A stretch of DNA of 8,745 nt from an uncultured Solirubrobacteraceae bacterium (GTDB lineage Bacteria; Actinomycetota; Thermoleophilia; Solirubrobacterales; Solirubrobacteraceae): the NCBI GenBank assembly GCA_955652345.1, contig CATPBV010000273.1:1-8745 (forward strand), in the 5' to 3' direction. Below the pieces are notes generated by a model. That model was not told where the DNA came from. It saw only the letters and a list, made by a program, of their open reading frames with translations, and made no database searches. Below, in pieces: positions 6,659-8,745 of this stretch; position 1 is the stretch's first letter, and each line of letters begins with the position of its first letter. Made by a program: the position numbers and the translations under genes.

Positions 6659-6806
6659 GGCCCCGGGGTCTCCCCCGGGGCCGCCGCGTCCCCCTACCCA
6701 TGCTTGAACGCCCCTAGCCAAGCCGAGCGATGGGTTGCCCCCACGACCCAACTCTGCCCGCACCTACATCAACGCGAGGGAACCGGCAAGGTTGGGTTGG
6801 GGGCGC
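6659..6806. repeat. Structured intergenic repeat, copy B
   Basis: The second copy of the repeat at 1995-2139, in the same orientation and about 148 bp long. It keeps the strong GC hairpin (6659-6668 with 6673-6682, 10 bp) but with loop TCTC instead of CAGAC. The middle ACCCAT/ATGGGT stem encloses GCTTG/CAAGC, where copy A has CCT-GA/TCA-GG. The third arm pairs ACCCAACTCTGCC (from 6746) with GGCAAGGTTGGGT (ending 6797), one base of the pairing being a mismatch and one a G-T pair, around the conserved ATCAACGCGAG loop. A 12 bp palindrome, GGGGCGCGCCCC (6800-6811), follows. It lies between the DUF3303 gene and the zinc-ribbon gene and fills most of that 287 bp gap. Neither copy contains a plausible gene. 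Confidence 0.8.
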
Positions 6807-6849
6807 GCCCCTCTGCCCGGGTACCTAGCCACGAATATGCTTGTCGGGC

Positions 6850-7044
6850 ATGGTTGAGCGGAGCGCGCAGCCCTCGGAGGAACACGACGCTGGCCCGCGG
6901 GCATGGTGCGTCTGCGGCGAGAAGGTCACGATCGCCGACGCACGCGAGGTGACCCTACCCAACGGTCGTCCCGGCTGGGAGGGCTATTGCCCTCAGTGCG
7001 GCGGCCCTCTGTTCGCTGCCCGCCGCAAGCCAACCGGCAGCTGA
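6850..7044 (+). CDS. Small zinc-ribbon protein, uncharacterised
   Basis: About 64 residues with four cysteines arranged as a treble-clef or zinc-ribbon pair: W-C-V-C-G, then about 27 residues later Y-C-P-Q-C-G-G-P. The core between them (KVTIADAREVTLPNGRPGWE) is well behaved and predicted to be beta-rich, and the C-terminus is short and basic. Such small proteins usually bind one zinc ion in the cytoplasm; I cannot assign a role. The start is uncertain. ATG at 6850 is used here, an in-frame TTG at 6841 is possible, and neither has a good ribosome binding site. The gene converges with the M23 peptidase gene, leaving a 95 bp gap. Confidence 0.65.
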   Translation: MVERSAQPSEEHDAGPRAWCVCGEKVTIADAREVTLPNGRPGWEGYCPQCGGPLFAARRKPTGS

Positions 7045-7139
7045 AACCGGCTGCCTCGGGTGGTCTAAGCGCAGCTGTGTACGCGACGCGCGCGGTCACG
7101 GGGGAAAGCCGAAGTCGCACCGCTGCCGGCGCTTTGGGG

Positions 7140-8378
7140 CTATCGCGGGAAGCTGATTACTTCGTTCTCGAGCGGTAGTTCGTGGCGGTGGTGGCCACGG
7201 CTGGCGTGGCCGATCGTCGCTGCAGTGCCGCTGAGAAGGGCGTCGATGGGGCTTGTGATCGTGCCTTCTGAGAAGAAGGAGCGAAGCTCGAAGGGGAGCC
7301 CGTCGGAGCTCAGGGGGCCTGGACCGTCCATGATGTGGAAGTGCAGGTGGGGTGCGTCGGAGTTGCCGGTGTTGCCTAGTAGGCCGATCACCTGCCCCTG
7401 CTTGACGTGCTCACCGACGTGGACTAGCAGGCTGTGTGGTTGCAGGTGAGCGTAGAAGGCGAAATGTCGCTGACCGATGTTGATCACAAGATAGTTGCCG
7501 CCGGCGGTTTGCGCGGTTGCGTTGGCTGGGAAGTTCGGTGGGGTCTGCTCGGGCAGCCCGTCCTGGAGTCCGACGACCACTCCGTTGGCGACCGAAAGCA
7601 CCTTGGATCCGAAGTAGCGGTAGCTGCGGAGGTCCGACACCGGCCCGTGGAGCAGCTTGCGGTCGGTACCGAGCTGGACGAAGTCGATCGCGAAGCGCTC
7701 GGGCGCATGGAAGGCCCCGTTGACCGGTAGCGTCGCGGTGCGGTGGTAGGAGGCCGGGAAGCAGCAGCCTCCATTCACCAACCAGCGCGCGCCGGAAAGT
7801 GGTGGGCCGATCACGACGGGTGAGACGTCGACGACGTGGGTGCTCCCGCTCACTACGGTGTGCAGGGAGGGCGGCCCGGCGGGTGGCGTTAGGGTGAAAG
7901 TGAACCGATGTTCCAGGCGGCCGGGAACGCGCGCGCCCTTCCTGAAGGTGGCGTCGAGGAACAGGCGAGTGACCTGCGCCGGGGCCAACGTCAAAGTGCT
8001 GGCTGGTACTAGCGGCTTGATGGCGCCGTCGAGATCTGTACCTGCCAAGGTCGCGATGATCCGCGAGCCCCGCTCGGTGTCGATGACCGAGTCGTGACTC
8101 CTGGCATTGAGCGTCTGCAGCTGCTCAAGCCTCATCACTGACGACGTCGGATTCGTCACGAAAAGCTCATAGACCAAGTGAATGCGATTGTCCGCACCGA
8201 GTACCGGATGAGGAGACGAAAGCGGCGCCGCGACCAAGGGCGTGATCATCTCCGGAGGGGTGCCCACCGGTCCGGTGAGCAAAGCCGCAGCCGGCGCAGC
8301 CGCCACGATGCCAGCTCCAACGGCAAACGTTGCCGCCACGGTTGCCAAGCCGCGGGCGCGCAACACGCCGACGCTCAT
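7140..8378 (-). CDS. Secreted M23-family metallopeptidase (LytM/lysostaphin type)
   Basis: A 412-residue exported protein. A basic start and hydrophobic segment (about 5-32, ending AAPAAALL) form a signal peptide or anchor. Residues ~40-200 form an all-beta N-terminal domain with a GGCC pair (203-206). Residues ~215-385 are the M23 fold: RFAID (228-232), YAHLQ (309-313), VKQGQVIGLLGNTGNSDAPHLHFHI (325-349). Zinc-site residues visible are D232, H311 and H344/H346. The first histidine of the usual HxxxD motif is replaced by arginine 228, a variant I associate with a subgroup of actinobacterial M23 proteins. The family cleaves peptidoglycan cross-bridges or acts as a non-catalytic scaffold. ATG at 8376-8378 is chosen because it directly precedes the signal peptide and leaves a 34 bp gap after the serine hydrolase. 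A longer start at 8456 would overlap that gene and displace the signal. Confidence 0.85.
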   Translation of the reverse strand: MSVGVLRARGLATVAATFAVGAGIVAAAPAAALLTGPVGTPPEMITPLVAAPLSSPHPVLGADNRIHLVYELFVTNPTSSVMRLEQLQTLNARSHDSVIDTERGSRIIATLAGTDLDGAIKPLVPASTLTLAPAQVTRLFLDATFRKGARVPGRLEHRFTFTLTPPAGPPSLHTVVSGSTHVVDVSPVVIGPPLSGARWLVNGGCCFPASYHRTATLPVNGAFHAPERFAIDFVQLGTDRKLLHGPVSDLRSYRYFGSKVLSVANGVVVGLQDGLPEQTPPNFPANATAQTAGGNYLVINIGQRHFAFYAHLQPHSLLVHVGEHVKQGQVIGLLGNTGNSDAPHLHFHIMDGPGPLSSDGLPFELRSFFSEGTITSPIDALLSGTAATIGHASRGHHRHELPLENEVISFPR

Positions 8379-8412
8379 CGGAGAACGATTGAAGGCTGGT
8401 CTCGCGGCGCCC

Positions 8413-8745
8413 TCATATGCCGTTGGGGAACTGCTTGGGGAACAGGTAGTCGGCAAGTTCGACGAAGATCGAGGTCGGGACAGTCGAGGTCAGGTCGTTG
8501 TTGTTGCCCTCGACGACGAACGTGGCGTGCGCCCGGGGCAGGTAGAACATCGCCGTTCCGTACCCAAGGATCGCGCCGTTGTGGCCGACGAAGCCGTTGA
8601 GCGTGGAGATGCCGAGGCCATAGCGCAGGAAGATCTTTCCCGGGAGCCCTCCCAGCGAGACTGTCTGCAGGCGCAACCGCTGGGTGGCCCGTGACAGCAC
8701 CGTTCCAGTCGCCAGCGCCTTGGCCCAGACCTTGAGATCCCCTAG
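8413..8745 (-). CDS. Beta-lactamase-fold serine hydrolase, C-terminal part (runs off the window's right edge)
   Basis: The last 110 residues of a protein whose start is outside the window. The frame is open to the edge. LGDLKVWAKALATGTVLSRATQ is the helix-rich segment typical of class C beta-lactamase/D-Ala-D-Ala carboxypeptidase-like serine hydrolases. YGLGI followed by GFVGHNGAILGYGTAMFYLP contains the third active-site motif as H-N-G, the equivalent of K-T-G or H-x-G. The end (VVEGNNND... ELADYLF) fits the final strand and helix. The nucleophile motif S-x-x-K and the Y-x-N motif must lie beyond the edge, so activity cannot be judged. Substrates in this family include peptidoglycan peptides, beta-lactams and esters. 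It is followed 34 bp later by the M23 peptidase on the same strand, suggesting a shared transcript. Confidence 0.8.
   Translation of the reverse strand, partial: LGDLKVWAKALATGTVLSRATQRLRLQTVSLGGLPGKIFLRYGLGISTLNGFVGHNGAILGYGTAMFYLPRAHATFVVEGNNNDLTSTVPTSIFVELADYLFPKQFPNGI

Noticed and set aside
6746..6797. Integron attC-like site: ACCCAAC (fits RYYYAAC) paired with GTTGGGT (fits GTTRRRY) in repeat copy B
   Set aside because: Copy A breaks the second consensus (GTTGGTT). The 52 bp span is short for attC, homology between the copies extends about 85 bp beyond this arm, the neighbouring genes do not form a cassette array, and no integron integrase is visible.
7036..7055. GGCAGC/GCTGCC hairpin at the end of the zinc-ribbon gene as a terminator
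   Set aside because: Only 6 bp with an 8-base loop that contains the stop codon, and no T-run. Plausible but not supportable in GC-rich sequence.
8379..8456. Longer N-terminus for the M23 peptidase starting at 8456
   Set aside because: It overlaps the serine hydrolase gene out of frame and places 26 non-conserved residues ahead of a good signal peptide.

Overview
The window is GC-rich and has the gene content of a soil-type actinobacterium. The mix of a DUF3303 protein, an actinobacterial AAA+ ATPase with a CxxC region, and an XRE-periplasmic-binding-domain regulator beside modABC suggests the class Thermoleophilia (Solirubrobacterales-like). That placement is inferred from protein character, not from any marker gene. 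No rRNA, tRNA, CRISPR array, transposase or integrase gene is visible.

Layout from left to right. (1) Minus strand, 1-218: the N-terminal part of an MntP-type manganese exporter, cut by the window edge. (2) Minus strand, 334-1899: a 521-residue AAA+ ATPase with an uncharacterised N-terminal half. (3) 1995-2139: copy A of a ~145 bp structured intergenic repeat. (4) 2141-4981 and on to 5988: a complete molybdate module. A minus-strand regulator (XRE helix-turn-helix fused to a PBP-like ligand domain) is divergent from modA-modB-modC on the plus strand. The three mod genes overlap at both junctions (4 nt and 64 nt) and so form one operon. ModA is a lipoprotein that should capture molybdate outside the membrane, ModB is the channel and ModC the ATPase. 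The divergent regulator probably sets their expression according to molybdate or a related ligand. (5) 5989-6265: a gene-poor stretch holding, on the minus strand, the first ~20 residues of an excisionase/MerR-type helix-turn-helix gene that stops abruptly near the end of modC. (6) 6266-6562: a DUF3303 protein, followed by two tandem hairpins. (7) 6659-6806: copy B of the repeat, in the same orientation as copy A. (8) 6850-7044: a small zinc-ribbon protein. (9) Minus strand, 8745 to 7140: the C-terminal end of a beta-lactamase-fold serine hydrolase, then a secreted M23 peptidase 34 bp downstream. The pair is probably co-transcribed and linked to the cell wall.

The most noteworthy signal is the repeat pair. 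The two copies are clearly homologous, lie in direct orientation about 4.66 kb apart, bracket the whole molybdate module plus the DUF3303 gene, and keep several hairpins even where their sequences differ. With the broken helix-turn-helix gene beside modC, this makes the segment look assembled or rearranged. I see no clear novel defence or biosynthetic system. The protein-coding genes belong to families I recognise or can describe.
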